A DNA stretch of 64,000 nt from Chitinophaga jiangningensis (lineage in GTDB: Bacteria > Bacteroidota > Bacteroidia > Chitinophagales > Chitinophagaceae), in the NCBI RefSeq assembly GCF_900142605.1, contig NZ_FRBL01000005.1, positions 248,001 to 312,000 on the forward strand, in the 5' to 3' direction. The notes beneath the pieces were generated by a model that did not search any database, was not told the DNA's origin, and saw only the letters and a list, made by a program, of their open reading frames with translations. The translations under genes were made by a program, and so were the position numbers. The stretch's first letter is position 1, and the number at the start of each line of letters is the position of its first letter. Shown here piece after piece: positions 50,913 to 58,111 of the stretch.

Positions 50913-52154
50913 GGATGTACGGATCTTTCGTACCGACAGCAGGTACGTGGTACCGTATGCAGCCGCGCAGGCTATACTGACAGCAGGAAGTACCTGTGCT
51001 GAGTGACTCATTTCGATTGTAAAAATCAATGCAGTGATAACAGCGCGGGTACTGCCGGTCAGGAATGCAGCCATGCCTGCCAGCGCAATCATGGTGCTGC
51101 TTACGTGCAGCTGTGGGAAGCAAAGCTGGAATATAAAACCAGTCAGCAATCCCCACGATGCCCCGATGATTAGCATTGTAGTAACCGAACTACCGATCAT
51201 GGCGGTGCTGTTATAAAACAAGCTGCACAAATATCTCCCGAAACAAATCAGTAAAATAACTTTAAACGTGACTGCTCCATGCAGCAGCGGTACCAGGTAA
51301 TTATTTCCGGGGCCATAGCTTTCCGGGTAATACCATATCACCAATCCCACAACCAGCGCAGGTATCAGCAGCAGCCATTGTTTTTTATTATGGAGAGATA
51401 TTACTTGCTGTTGCGTCCGTAAGTACACGTAACGGTACAGTCCCGCCAGCAGTGCACACACCATACCGATGATACCATAAAGCCATAATAACGTGTATTC
51501 ATCACTGTTAGTAATGATTAAATCATATGCCTGGGGGTTCAGATAGTATTGTAATGCAGTAGTTGCTGCCACTGAAATCAGCAATGGCAAAATGGAGGCT
51601 AATGATATCTCAGTGAGAAACAATTCTATACAACAGGCGATGGCTGCGAGCGGAGTGCCGAAGCACCAGGTAATGGCACCTGCTATTCCCGTCATAATGA
51701 GAATATTACCTTCCTTATGGGTTAGCCGGGAGTTATTATTTCGCAATCCAAAGCTGCAGAGGTAGCTCAATACATTTTCAAGGCCCAGTGGAATACCTGT
51801 GGCGGACATACCTATCAGGGCAAATGGGTTTACCATTTTACTTTTTTGTTTAAGCCATAACCAAAGGGCGGTGGCCATTATTGGCAGCAATATGATGATG
51901 GGGCCAATACCGCTGTAGTAAACATCGAATGGCTCCATAGAAAAACGGCCCAGGTAGATCAGGTTACCCAATGCCGGTATGATGGCATATAAGCCCAACC
52001 CCAGGCAAGCCCATAAACTGCCTGCCATCAAAGCCAGCAAACATATCCTGATAAGTTTAACCGGCTGCTCCCCGGCGGCGCTGCCACTGGTAACCACTGC
52101 GGGAGGAAATACTGGTGTATGGTAAGAATTAAATTGACGGAGCCGGTTATACAT
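50886..52154 (-). CDS. divergent ClC-type chloride channel/antiporter
   Basis: A 422-residue membrane protein with about ten helices and ClC features: FGTPLAAIACCIELF (usual FNAPLAG..FxLE), YGPGNNYLV, and TGSTRAVITALIFTIEMS. The ion-path motifs are changed: GREGP is replaced by GLENV (the gating glutamate stays) and GGIFAPSL by GSSVTTML, losing the usual Phe and Pro. The GSGIP serine motif is not obvious. It may therefore be an altered or non-chloride transporter. Start at 52154 is supported by a promoter 20 bp upstream. Confidence 0.8.
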   Translation of the reverse strand: MYNRLRQFNSYHTPVFPPAVVTSGSAAGEQPVKLIRICLLALMAGSLWACLGLGLYAIIPALGNLIYLGRFSMEPFDVYYSGIGPIIILLPIMATALWLWLKQKSKMVNPFALIGMSATGIPLGLENVLSYLCSFGLRNNNSRLTHKEGNILIMTGIAGAITWCFGTPLAAIACCIELFLTEISLASILPLLISVAATTALQYYLNPQAYDLIITNSDEYTLLWLYGIIGMVCALLAGLYRYVYLRTQQQVISLHNKKQWLLLIPALVVGLVIWYYPESYGPGNNYLVPLLHGAVTFKVILLICFGRYLCSLFYNSTAMIGSSVTTMLIIGASWGLLTGFIFQLCFPQLHVSSTMIALAGMAAFLTGSTRAVITALIFTIEMSHSAQVLPAVSIACAAAYGTTYLLSVRKIRTSLLAAGNEF

Positions 52155-52173
52155 AGAATGATTTGCTAATGCT

Positions 52174-52204
52174 CAAATCTATAAGCTAAATATCAAAATC
52201 TCAA
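52174..52204 (-). promoter_or_regulatory. promoter of the ClC gene
   Basis: On the minus strand TTG (52204-52202), 20-nt spacer and TAGATTTG (52181-52174): both elements exact. Confidence 0.7.
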
Positions 52205-52343
52205 AACTATTTAAAAAATAACAGCAGAATAACCTTAACGTATACACGCTGATTGTTAATCACTTGCAAAAATTTTCCCCGTTAGGAAACCTTATCATAT
52301 ATTGTAGGTATAAGCAAACCGAGCGCCCAAATAAAGAGTCGAC

Positions 52344-52868
52344 ATGTTGAACACTAACCCTCAGGCAGAGATACCTGAACATGCGCCGGATCAGCGTTTC
52401 AAGGATCTGGTATTACTTAGACGGATGTTAATGTATACAAGAAAGGATGATGAATACCTTCAACTTGTGGCCCCTGTCATCAGTGCATCTGCCACCAGGA
52501 TTTTGCATACCTGGTATGCGTATATCATCGCGGACCCGTATCTCTCTAACTACTTCAAACCAGCTACTGCAGCCGAGTTTGCAGGATCACGATTTGGTGA
52601 ATGGCTACAACAGCTATGTAACAGGGGAGGGGTGCCGCAATGGGAATCTATTGAGAACGCTATACCTGAAGATGCTGGCCAATTGCGGCCTTTACAGCCG
52701 GAACTGCTCCGTTATTTAACTGCATTTGCCTACCCGGTTATACAGGCCGGTAATGAAGTACTACAGGATTCATCCATTGCGGCTGAACTACTCCCACATG
52801 TAAAGCAGGCATGGTTTAAGGCTGTTACATTAAGTGTTGCACTGTGGGCGTATACAGATAAAAATTAA
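52344..52868 (+). CDS. protoglobin-like protein lacking the F-helix histidine
   Basis: A 174-residue globin of the protoglobin type. Family segments are clear: DDEYLQLVAPVISASATRIL, TWYAYIIADPYLSNYF, FGEWLQQLCNR, LLRYLTAFAYPVI and KQAWFKAVTLSVALWAY. The stretch that normally holds the proximal heme histidine (typically IGLRH in relatives) reads PQWESIENAIPEDAGQLRPL, with no histidine. The only histidines are H13, H55 and one near residue 151. It may bind heme another way or not at all. It lies before a MarR regulator and divergent from the ClC gene. Confidence 0.8.
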   Translation: MLNTNPQAEIPEHAPDQRFKDLVLLRRMLMYTRKDDEYLQLVAPVISASATRILHTWYAYIIADPYLSNYFKPATAAEFAGSRFGEWLQQLCNRGGVPQWESIENAIPEDAGQLRPLQPELLRYLTAFAYPVIQAGNEVLQDSSIAAELLPHVKQAWFKAVTLSVALWAYTDKN

Positions 52869-52987
52869 TAAGTTGCTATTCTTATCAAGTGCATACGAAT
52901 ATCGACATGTCACTAATATGCTATTTACACCCATATATTAATATTGTACCTTGCCCCCAAACTATTAAGGACAGCACGAAATTTATC

Positions 52988-53602
52988 ATGGGGAAAGTAT
53001 CCACATTCAGCCCCGAGCAGCAGGCGGACAATACATCTAGCAAGGTTGTCGCCGCTTTGGAGCGTTTATCAGAAGCCTTTAGAGTGCTTCTCTGGCAAGA
53101 GGCCACACAGTATGGATTAAGTCCAATACAGATTCAGGTGTTAACTTATTTGCTGCATTACCCGGAGGAAAAACGTACGGTTACGTCTCTGGCATCTTAT
53201 TTTAACATGACTAAAGCTACGATCAGTGATGCCGTTAAATCACTGGAGCAGAAGAAGTACCTTGTTAGAAAGGCCAGTGTGACTGACACGAGAAGCCACA
53301 GCTTACAGCTGGTAAAAGAAGGGAAAGCGATTGCAAAGAAAGTTGAGCGTTTTGCACAACCTTTAGAGGATAGTGTAGCGCAGGTACCGGTGAAGGAACA
53401 GGGAGTGTTATTGGAGCAGTTGATGCAGCTGATTTACCAGCTGAATCAGCAGGAAATCACCACTACACAGCACATGTGCTTTAACTGTCAATACTATAGC
53501 CTGAAGAAGGGACATTATTGCAGTGTCATGAAGTCGACCTTAAAACAGGCTGACTTAAGGCTGGATTGCACTCACTTTGATGTCAGGATGGAAGAAGCCT
53601 GA
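52988..53602 (+). CDS. MarR family regulator with C-terminal four-cysteine motif
   Basis: Winged-helix repressor or activator of 204 residues. From ATG 52988 it starts MGKVSTFSPEQQ; the frame extends further up but without typical sequence. The DNA-binding part is VLTYLLHYPEEKRTVTSLAS, YFNMTKATISDAVKSLEQKK and the wing RKASVTDTRSHSL. The C-terminus adds CFNCQYYSLKKGHYC and LRLDC, spacing C-x2-C-x10-C-x15-C, suited to bind a metal or Fe-S cluster or to sense oxidants. It follows the protoglobin gene by 119 bp. Confidence 0.87.
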   Translation: MGKVSTFSPEQQADNTSSKVVAALERLSEAFRVLLWQEATQYGLSPIQIQVLTYLLHYPEEKRTVTSLASYFNMTKATISDAVKSLEQKKYLVRKASVTDTRSHSLQLVKEGKAIAKKVERFAQPLEDSVAQVPVKEQGVLLEQLMQLIYQLNQQEITTTQHMCFNCQYYSLKKGHYCSVMKSTLKQADLRLDCTHFDVRMEEA

Positions 53603-53626
53603 TAGAAGACCAATCACCAAAACATT

Positions 53627-53651
53627 TACGGCAGGAGAACCTCCTGCCGTA
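53627..53651. terminator. bidirectional terminator between marR and the respiratory cluster
   Basis: TACGGCAGGAG and CTCCTGCCGTA arms (11 bp) around AAC; convergent genes end on both sides. Confidence 0.78.
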
Positions 53652-53662
53652 TATTCATTATT

Positions 53663-53878
53663 TTAAGCCTGTTTATTGCTTTGCCACCAACGGAAAGCGA
53701 GGAATCCTATAATTGCCAGCGGGGTAACTGCCAGCATGAGGATACCATTGTTGAGGCCTTTCGCGGGGCCCTCACCGAGTTGCTGTGCTGTTTTGGTACA
53801 GAGAGAGCACTGTGCCATCAGCTGGTTACCGATTGTAAGTAACCATCCCGTCAGCGTTATTACACACAGTTTCTTCAT
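53663..53878 (-). CDS. small membrane protein with CxxC, oxidase-linked
   Basis: A 71-residue protein: a signal peptide (MKKLCVITLTGWLLTIGNQL, cleavage after MAQ), then CSLCTKTAQQLGEGPAKGLN, then one membrane helix (GILMLAVTPLAIIGFLAF) and a basic end. The CxxC at the mature N-terminus faces the periplasm and could bind copper or take part in thiol chemistry. Similar small proteins accompany cytochrome oxidase clusters in Bacteroidota. It is the last gene of the respiratory run. Confidence 0.72.
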   Translation of the reverse strand: MKKLCVITLTGWLLTIGNQLMAQCSLCTKTAQQLGEGPAKGLNNGILMLAVTPLAIIGFLAFRWWQSNKQA

Positions 53879-53938
53879 CGATTACTAGTTTGTACAGTAA
53901 AATTACGAAAGAATCGGGAGCCTGTCCCGTATTTTCTA

Positions 53939-54511
53939 TTAGTGGTAGTAGGGAGATATCATGATATACACCACTACGCCTGTAACTGCTACATAAAACC
54001 AGATAGGCCAGGTGATTCTGGCAATTTTTCTATGCCTTGGAATATCATTCTGGAAGGCCCTCAGCAACGTGAACAGCACAAATGGAACGATGATGGCTGC
54101 CAGCACAATGTGCGTCAGCAACAGGAAATAATATACATATCTGATACCGCCTACGGCTGCTTTCTCTGTAGCTTCCACAATACCATTGTGGTTCAGGTCA
54201 GCAAACTTGGTTTCCGGTGCCAGGGAATGGTAGGTAACGTAGGAGAGGAGGAAAATGATAGACAATACCACCGCAATGATATTGGTGATTTTGTGTGCCT
54301 TTACCTGCTTATTTTTAATAAAATACAGACTGGCTACCAGCAATACAGCAGTAGCTGAGTTCAGGATGGCGTGAAAAAGCGGTAAAATTCTGATATCGAA
54401 GCCTGGATGAAGTTCCGGCTTAGGCATGTAAAACAAAATAGCTACAAGCACAGGGATAACAATAGATACAATTGCTATCGGGACGTTAAGATTTCTATTT
54501 TTCAGTTCCAT
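53939..54511 (-). CDS. DUF420 membrane protein
   Basis: A 190-residue inner-membrane protein with about five helices (VPIAIVSIVIPVLVAILFYM, FHAILNSATAVLLVASLYFI, IIAVVLSIIFLLSYVTYHSL, YYFLLLTHIVLAAIIVPFVL, ITWPIWFYVAVTGVVVYIMI). The two central histidines (H in FHAILN and in THIVLA) match DUF420, a family linked to caa3 oxidase assembly (CtaM-like). It follows the SCO gene after a hairpin and belongs to the respiratory cluster. Confidence 0.9.
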   Translation of the reverse strand: MELKNRNLNVPIAIVSIVIPVLVAILFYMPKPELHPGFDIRILPLFHAILNSATAVLLVASLYFIKNKQVKAHKITNIIAVVLSIIFLLSYVTYHSLAPETKFADLNHNGIVEATEKAAVGGIRYVYYFLLLTHIVLAAIIVPFVLFTLLRAFQNDIPRHRKIARITWPIWFYVAVTGVVVYIMISPYYH

Positions 54512-54530
54512 GATATTCCGTAAAAGTGAA

Positions 54531-54573
54531 AGGTGAATAAAGAAAGGTGAACACCCTTTCTCTATTCACCTTA
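54531..54573 (-). other. hairpin between SCO and DUF420 genes
   Basis: Arms AAGGTGAATA-A-AGAAAGG and CCTTTCT-C-TATTCACCTT (17 paired bases, one mismatch) around a 7-nt loop. On the minus strand only a short T-rich tail follows, so it may be a partial terminator or mRNA processing element within the cluster. Confidence 0.55.
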
Positions 54574-54588
54574 CCTATTTAAGCAATA

Positions 54589-55281
54589 TTATTTTCCGGA
54601 GAATAGTCCTTTGAGGAACTTCACGAATCCCGGTCGTTTCTTCTCTTTCGCCAGATGGAGGATAGCCACATCGGTAGCCAGCCTTTTCATGTCCGTAGAG
54701 TCGAGCCCATTATAGTATCCGCGAATATGCCTGTCTTTATCGATGAGCACTACTTTTTCGGTGTGAACGAAATCATCCGGGCCGCCGTCGCCTTCTGTAA
54801 CGGAAACGAAGAAGTCGTGACGGGCAAGGTCATAGATCTCTTTCTTATCACCGGTGAGCAGCCACCAGTTATCGGGATTCACTTTATAGTCGTAGCCGTA
54901 GTTACGCAGCTTATCGACAGAATCCCTGACAGGATCAACTGAGAAGGAGAGTATCTGCAGGAGTGAATCATTTTTGATGTATGCACTTTGCAGTAATCTC
55001 AGGTTTTTAGTGAGGGTAGGGCAGATGCTTGGGCAGGAGGTGAAGAAGAAATCTACCACCAGGATTTTGCCTTCCATATCTTTCAGACTCACTTTTTCAC
55101 CCAGCTGATTATACATGGAAAAGTCTCTTATGGTATGGTAAACCGTATCATAAGAGACTTTGCCGTCTGTCATGATAGTATCAACTCGTTCGGGTATAAA
55201 GTAACGGGGGATGGGTACAACGTTCTTACCGTAGTGATCTACAATCAGATAACCCGTCAGTGGCACCAAAATCGCCAACAT
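54589..55281 (-). CDS. SCO family copper chaperone
   Basis: SCO1/SenC-type thioredoxin-fold protein of 230 residues that loads the CuA site of cytochrome oxidase. An N-terminal anchor helix (MLAILVPLTGYLIV) is followed by the soluble domain, with copper-binding CPSIC in VVDFFFTSCPSICPTL and the distal histidine in FVHTEKVVLID. ATG 55281 is the first possible start after a stop codon. It follows the subunit IV gene and precedes DUF420. Confidence 0.92.
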   Translation of the reverse strand: MLAILVPLTGYLIVDHYGKNVVPIPRYFIPERVDTIMTDGKVSYDTVYHTIRDFSMYNQLGEKVSLKDMEGKILVVDFFFTSCPSICPTLTKNLRLLQSAYIKNDSLLQILSFSVDPVRDSVDKLRNYGYDYKVNPDNWWLLTGDKKEIYDLARHDFFVSVTEGDGGPDDFVHTEKVVLIDKDRHIRGYYNGLDSTDMKRLATDVAILHLAKEKKRPGFVKFLKGLFSGK

Positions 55282-55338
55282 TACTCCTAATAAAGCCCTG
55301 CGTGAGATGATCCTATCTATTTAGTGTAATTAATAATA

Positions 55339-55749
55339 TTAGTAGTGTTTTTCGTGACCTTCGGCAGCTGGTGCTTTAGGCGCTTCTACTTTGGTACCCG
55401 GAGCGAGATCTTTTCTCATATTTTTCCAGGAGTGGCCTTCATAAAGGAATGCGACAATGAACCAAATGAACAGCAGCAGCGGCATGAGGATGGTCATTAC
55501 CAGATTCTTGATTTCATGACCGAGGTGCATGAACTCAGCTACGATATAGAACGCTTTGAAGAAGGTCAGAATAACGAAGATTCCGTTCAGGAACATTCTG
55601 TTAGGAAAACCGGTTTCCAGGTGTAAGAATGCCAGCCCCACTTCAGCAATTGTGATACCCAACAGGATCCAGAATGTTCTCCAGATCTTTTTTGTGGAAG
55701 AGTCGTGGTGAACAGGTTCTATTATTTCTGAGGATTGAGTATGTTCCAT
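55339..55749 (-). CDS. cytochrome c oxidase subunit IV family protein
   Basis: A 136-residue membrane protein with three helices (FWILLGITIAEVGLAFL, GIFVILTFFKAFYIVAEFMH, VMTILMPLLLFIWFIVAFLY), the prokaryotic COX4 (CtaF/CyoD-like) arrangement. The cytoplasmic tail ends KAPAAEGHEKHY. It assists oxidase assembly rather than catalysis. It is 67 bp downstream of the CoxC gene. Confidence 0.86.
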   Translation of the reverse strand: MEHTQSSEIIEPVHHDSSTKKIWRTFWILLGITIAEVGLAFLHLETGFPNRMFLNGIFVILTFFKAFYIVAEFMHLGHEIKNLVMTILMPLLLFIWFIVAFLYEGHSWKNMRKDLAPGTKVEAPKAPAAEGHEKHY

Positions 55750-55816
55750 TTCTATTTCTGTTAATAAAATTCTTAAATCAATTTCCAGTAGTCAATAAAC
55801 CTTGTAAGGTGATCTC

Positions 55817-56491
55817 TTAGAGCAGGTAGAAGCAGGTGAATACGAATACCCAAACCAGATCTACGAAGTGCCAGTAGAGACCTACTTTTTCCACCATTTC
55901 GTAGTGACCTCTGTCTTCATAGGTACCTTTCAGTACGTTGATGAGGATTACGATGTTCAGCACTACCCCGGAAGTTACGTGTAAACCGTGGAAACCGGTG
56001 ATGGTGAAGAAGAAGTTGGTGAAGTTGGTAGAGGCAACAGTACCGTCTACGTTAGCGAAAGGATTACGACCCCACCATGCACCTTCGTGATAGAGGTGAG
56101 TCCATTCCCATGCCTGACAGCTGAGGAAGGCGATACCACCGATGATGGTCCAGGTGAGCCATTTAGCTACTGCTTTTTTATCTCTGTGGTGACCAGCGTG
56201 AACGGCCAGTACCATTGTTACAGAACTCATGATGAGGATGAAGGTCATCAAACTCACGAACATCAGCGGAAGGTTCGCGTGTCCCATACCAGGGAAGGAT
56301 TTGAAGACTTCATTCGGATCAGGCCAGGATGGGCTGGAAAACCGGATGGTACCATATGAAATCAACAATGCGCCGAAAGTGAACGCATCTGATAACAGAA
56401 AATACCACATCATCAACTTGCCGTAGTTCACATTGAATGGAGAATACCCTCCGGCCCACCATTTTTTCTTCGCTGTAACTGCTGTATCCAT
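55817..56491 (-). CDS. cytochrome c oxidase subunit III
   Basis: A 224-residue heme-copper oxidase subunit III with seven predicted helices: GKLMMWYFLLSDAFTFGALL, LMFVSLMTFILIMSSVTMVL, FFTITGFHGLHVTSGVVLNI, and VGLYWHFVDLVWVFVFTCFY. The conserved SDAxxF, FHGLHV and YWHFVDxVW blocks are all present. It is the second of two subunit III-type genes in the cluster. Confidence 0.92.
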   Translation of the reverse strand: MDTAVTAKKKWWAGGYSPFNVNYGKLMMWYFLLSDAFTFGALLISYGTIRFSSPSWPDPNEVFKSFPGMGHANLPLMFVSLMTFILIMSSVTMVLAVHAGHHRDKKAVAKWLTWTIIGGIAFLSCQAWEWTHLYHEGAWWGRNPFANVDGTVASTNFTNFFFTITGFHGLHVTSGVVLNIVILINVLKGTYEDRGHYEMVEKVGLYWHFVDLVWVFVFTCFYLL

Positions 56492-56518
56492 TGTTTATTT
56501 TATAAAATTTTACAAAGT

Positions 56519-57082
56519 TTATCTCGCGATACTTAAAAAAACCAACAGGTAAATCCACAGTATATCTACAAAGTGCCAGTAAGTGGCAGCGACTTCAATA
56601 GGTACTGCGCTGTAGGAACGGACACGTGTTCTGTAGGCTCTGAAGAACATCACCAGTAAGGCAACTACTCCGCCGAGCACGTGCAGGATGTGCACTCCTA
56701 CGATAACATAAATAAAGGAAGCGGAAACCGGGCCGCTGAGAGGTAATCCTTCAGATTTCATCTGTGAAAAACCTAACCATTGGCACACTGCAAAAACTAC
56801 TCCCAGGAACGCGGTAAGCGTGATCAGCTGTTTGTAGCGTTGCATATTCCTTTCCTTGAATTGCTTTAACGCCAGGTGTATGGTCAAGCTGCTGAGTAAA
56901 ATCACAGCAGTGGAAAGCCAGAAAATATGTGGCAGTTCAAATGCCAGCCAGTTAGCCTGGGATCTCTTCACAACGTACGCACTGGTAAACCCGATGAACA
57001 TCATGGTAATACTACCCATAGCTATCCACAGAGAATATTTGTGCGGATGTATCTTTTTACGTTGCATGCTCATTGTTTGCAT
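56519..57082 (-). CDS. cytochrome c oxidase subunit III family protein (second copy)
   Basis: A 187-residue heme-copper oxidase subunit III relative with five helices. From ATG 57082 it starts MQTMSMQRKKIHPHKYSLWI; the frame opens at 57136 inside ctaB and that part is not typical. Family blocks: VGVHILHVLGGVVALLVMFF and EVAATYWHFVDILWIYLLVF. It is shorter than the following gene, which is usual for the pair of subunit III genes in Bacteroidota. It begins 20 bp after ctaB ends. Confidence 0.88.
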   Translation of the reverse strand: MQTMSMQRKKIHPHKYSLWIAMGSITMMFIGFTSAYVVKRSQANWLAFELPHIFWLSTAVILLSSLTIHLALKQFKERNMQRYKQLITLTAFLGVVFAVCQWLGFSQMKSEGLPLSGPVSASFIYVIVGVHILHVLGGVVALLVMFFRAYRTRVRSYSAVPIEVAATYWHFVDILWIYLLVFLSIAR

Positions 57083-57101
57083 CACTTCCTCCTGTTTCTG
57101 A

Positions 57102-58001
57102 TTAATATTTATCCAGCAACTGCACCAGCTGCACAATCGTAAGGTAGATATAAGAGCCGAACATCAGTTTGCGGGCAGCGGGAACGTCGCTCTTGCGATA
57201 CAGGTTAATAGCCCTGTACAAGAAAAACAATCCGGCTAAGATCGCTACGATGGCGGAAATACGACCCGTGATATGTAACAGATAAGGAGCTACGCCTGCT
57301 GGTATTATTAACAGTGTATAGAGCACTGCCTGCAATGCGGTGAATTTATTAGGTTCACCATTGCCTGGTAAGAGTTTAAAACCGGCTCTGGCATAGTCTT
57401 TATGTGCGATCCAGGCGATAGCCCAGAAATGCGGGAATTGCCATAAGAACTGGATGGCGAACAGCGACCAGCCGCCTTCTGAAAGGGTGTTGGCGCCAGC
57501 AGCCCAGCCGATCAGCAGGGGCATAGCACCCGGAATAGCACCTACCAGTACGGCCAGTGAATTCCATTTCTTCCAGGGAGTGTATACGAAACCGTATAGT
57601 ACCAGCGACAGCAGGCTTAACCCGGCACTCAGCCAGTTGAAGCTGTAACCCATGATCAGGATACCAGCAACACCGGTGATGATAGCCAGTACGATCGCTT
57701 CACCTTCGGTCATACGACCAGCGGGCAGCGGACGTACGGCAGTACGTGCCATGAGCTTGTCCGTTTCCTTTTCCCATATCTGGTTGATGGTATTGGCTGA
57801 TCCGGAAACCAGTAAACCACCAGCAAATAATAAAAGAACTTTAATAATGTTGAACTCCACCTCGGGCACCAGCAGATAAGCCACCACGGATGAAAACACC
57901 ACCATGAAGGTGAGATTAAACTTCATTAGCTGAGAGTAATCCTTCACCTTGCTTGCTACTGCATAAGATGTCGACAATTTTATGGAGTTTTCTTGCAACA
58001 T
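57102..58001 (-). CDS. ctaB: protoheme IX farnesyltransferase (heme O synthase)
   Basis: CtaB (CyoE) adds a farnesyl tail to heme B for the oxidase. From ATG 58001 it has 299 residues (MLQENSIKLSTSYAVASKVK); a GTG at 58016 would add five. The UbiA-type motifs are SGSANTINQIWEKETDKLMA (NxxxDxxxD-like) and the second, FLWQFPHFWAIAWIAHKDYA. About eight helices. It lies between coxA and the subunit III genes with a promoter box of its own. Confidence 0.94.
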   Translation of the reverse strand: MLQENSIKLSTSYAVASKVKDYSQLMKFNLTFMVVFSSVVAYLLVPEVEFNIIKVLLLFAGGLLVSGSANTINQIWEKETDKLMARTAVRPLPAGRMTEGEAIVLAIITGVAGILIMGYSFNWLSAGLSLLSLVLYGFVYTPWKKWNSLAVLVGAIPGAMPLLIGWAAGANTLSEGGWSLFAIQFLWQFPHFWAIAWIAHKDYARAGFKLLPGNGEPNKFTALQAVLYTLLIIPAGVAPYLLHITGRISAIVAILAGLFFLYRAINLYRKSDVPAARKLMFGSYIYLTIVQLVQLLDKY

Positions 58002-58037
58002 TTTTTTTCTATCCACGTCCTGAAAGTTAATTCAGGA

Positions 58038-58045
58038 CAAATTTA
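58038..58045 (-). promoter_or_regulatory. internal promoter -7 box before ctaB
   Basis: TAAATTTG on the minus strand, exact match, 37 bp upstream of the ctaB start. A CCGGCAG/CTGCCGG inverted repeat (58068-58094) just before it may end the coxA transcript. Confidence 0.45.
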
Positions 58046-58111
58046 CAAACATCACAGTTAACAGGTTCCGGCAGATAAATTAAATACCTGCCGGCGCCTG
58101 TAAAAATATTG

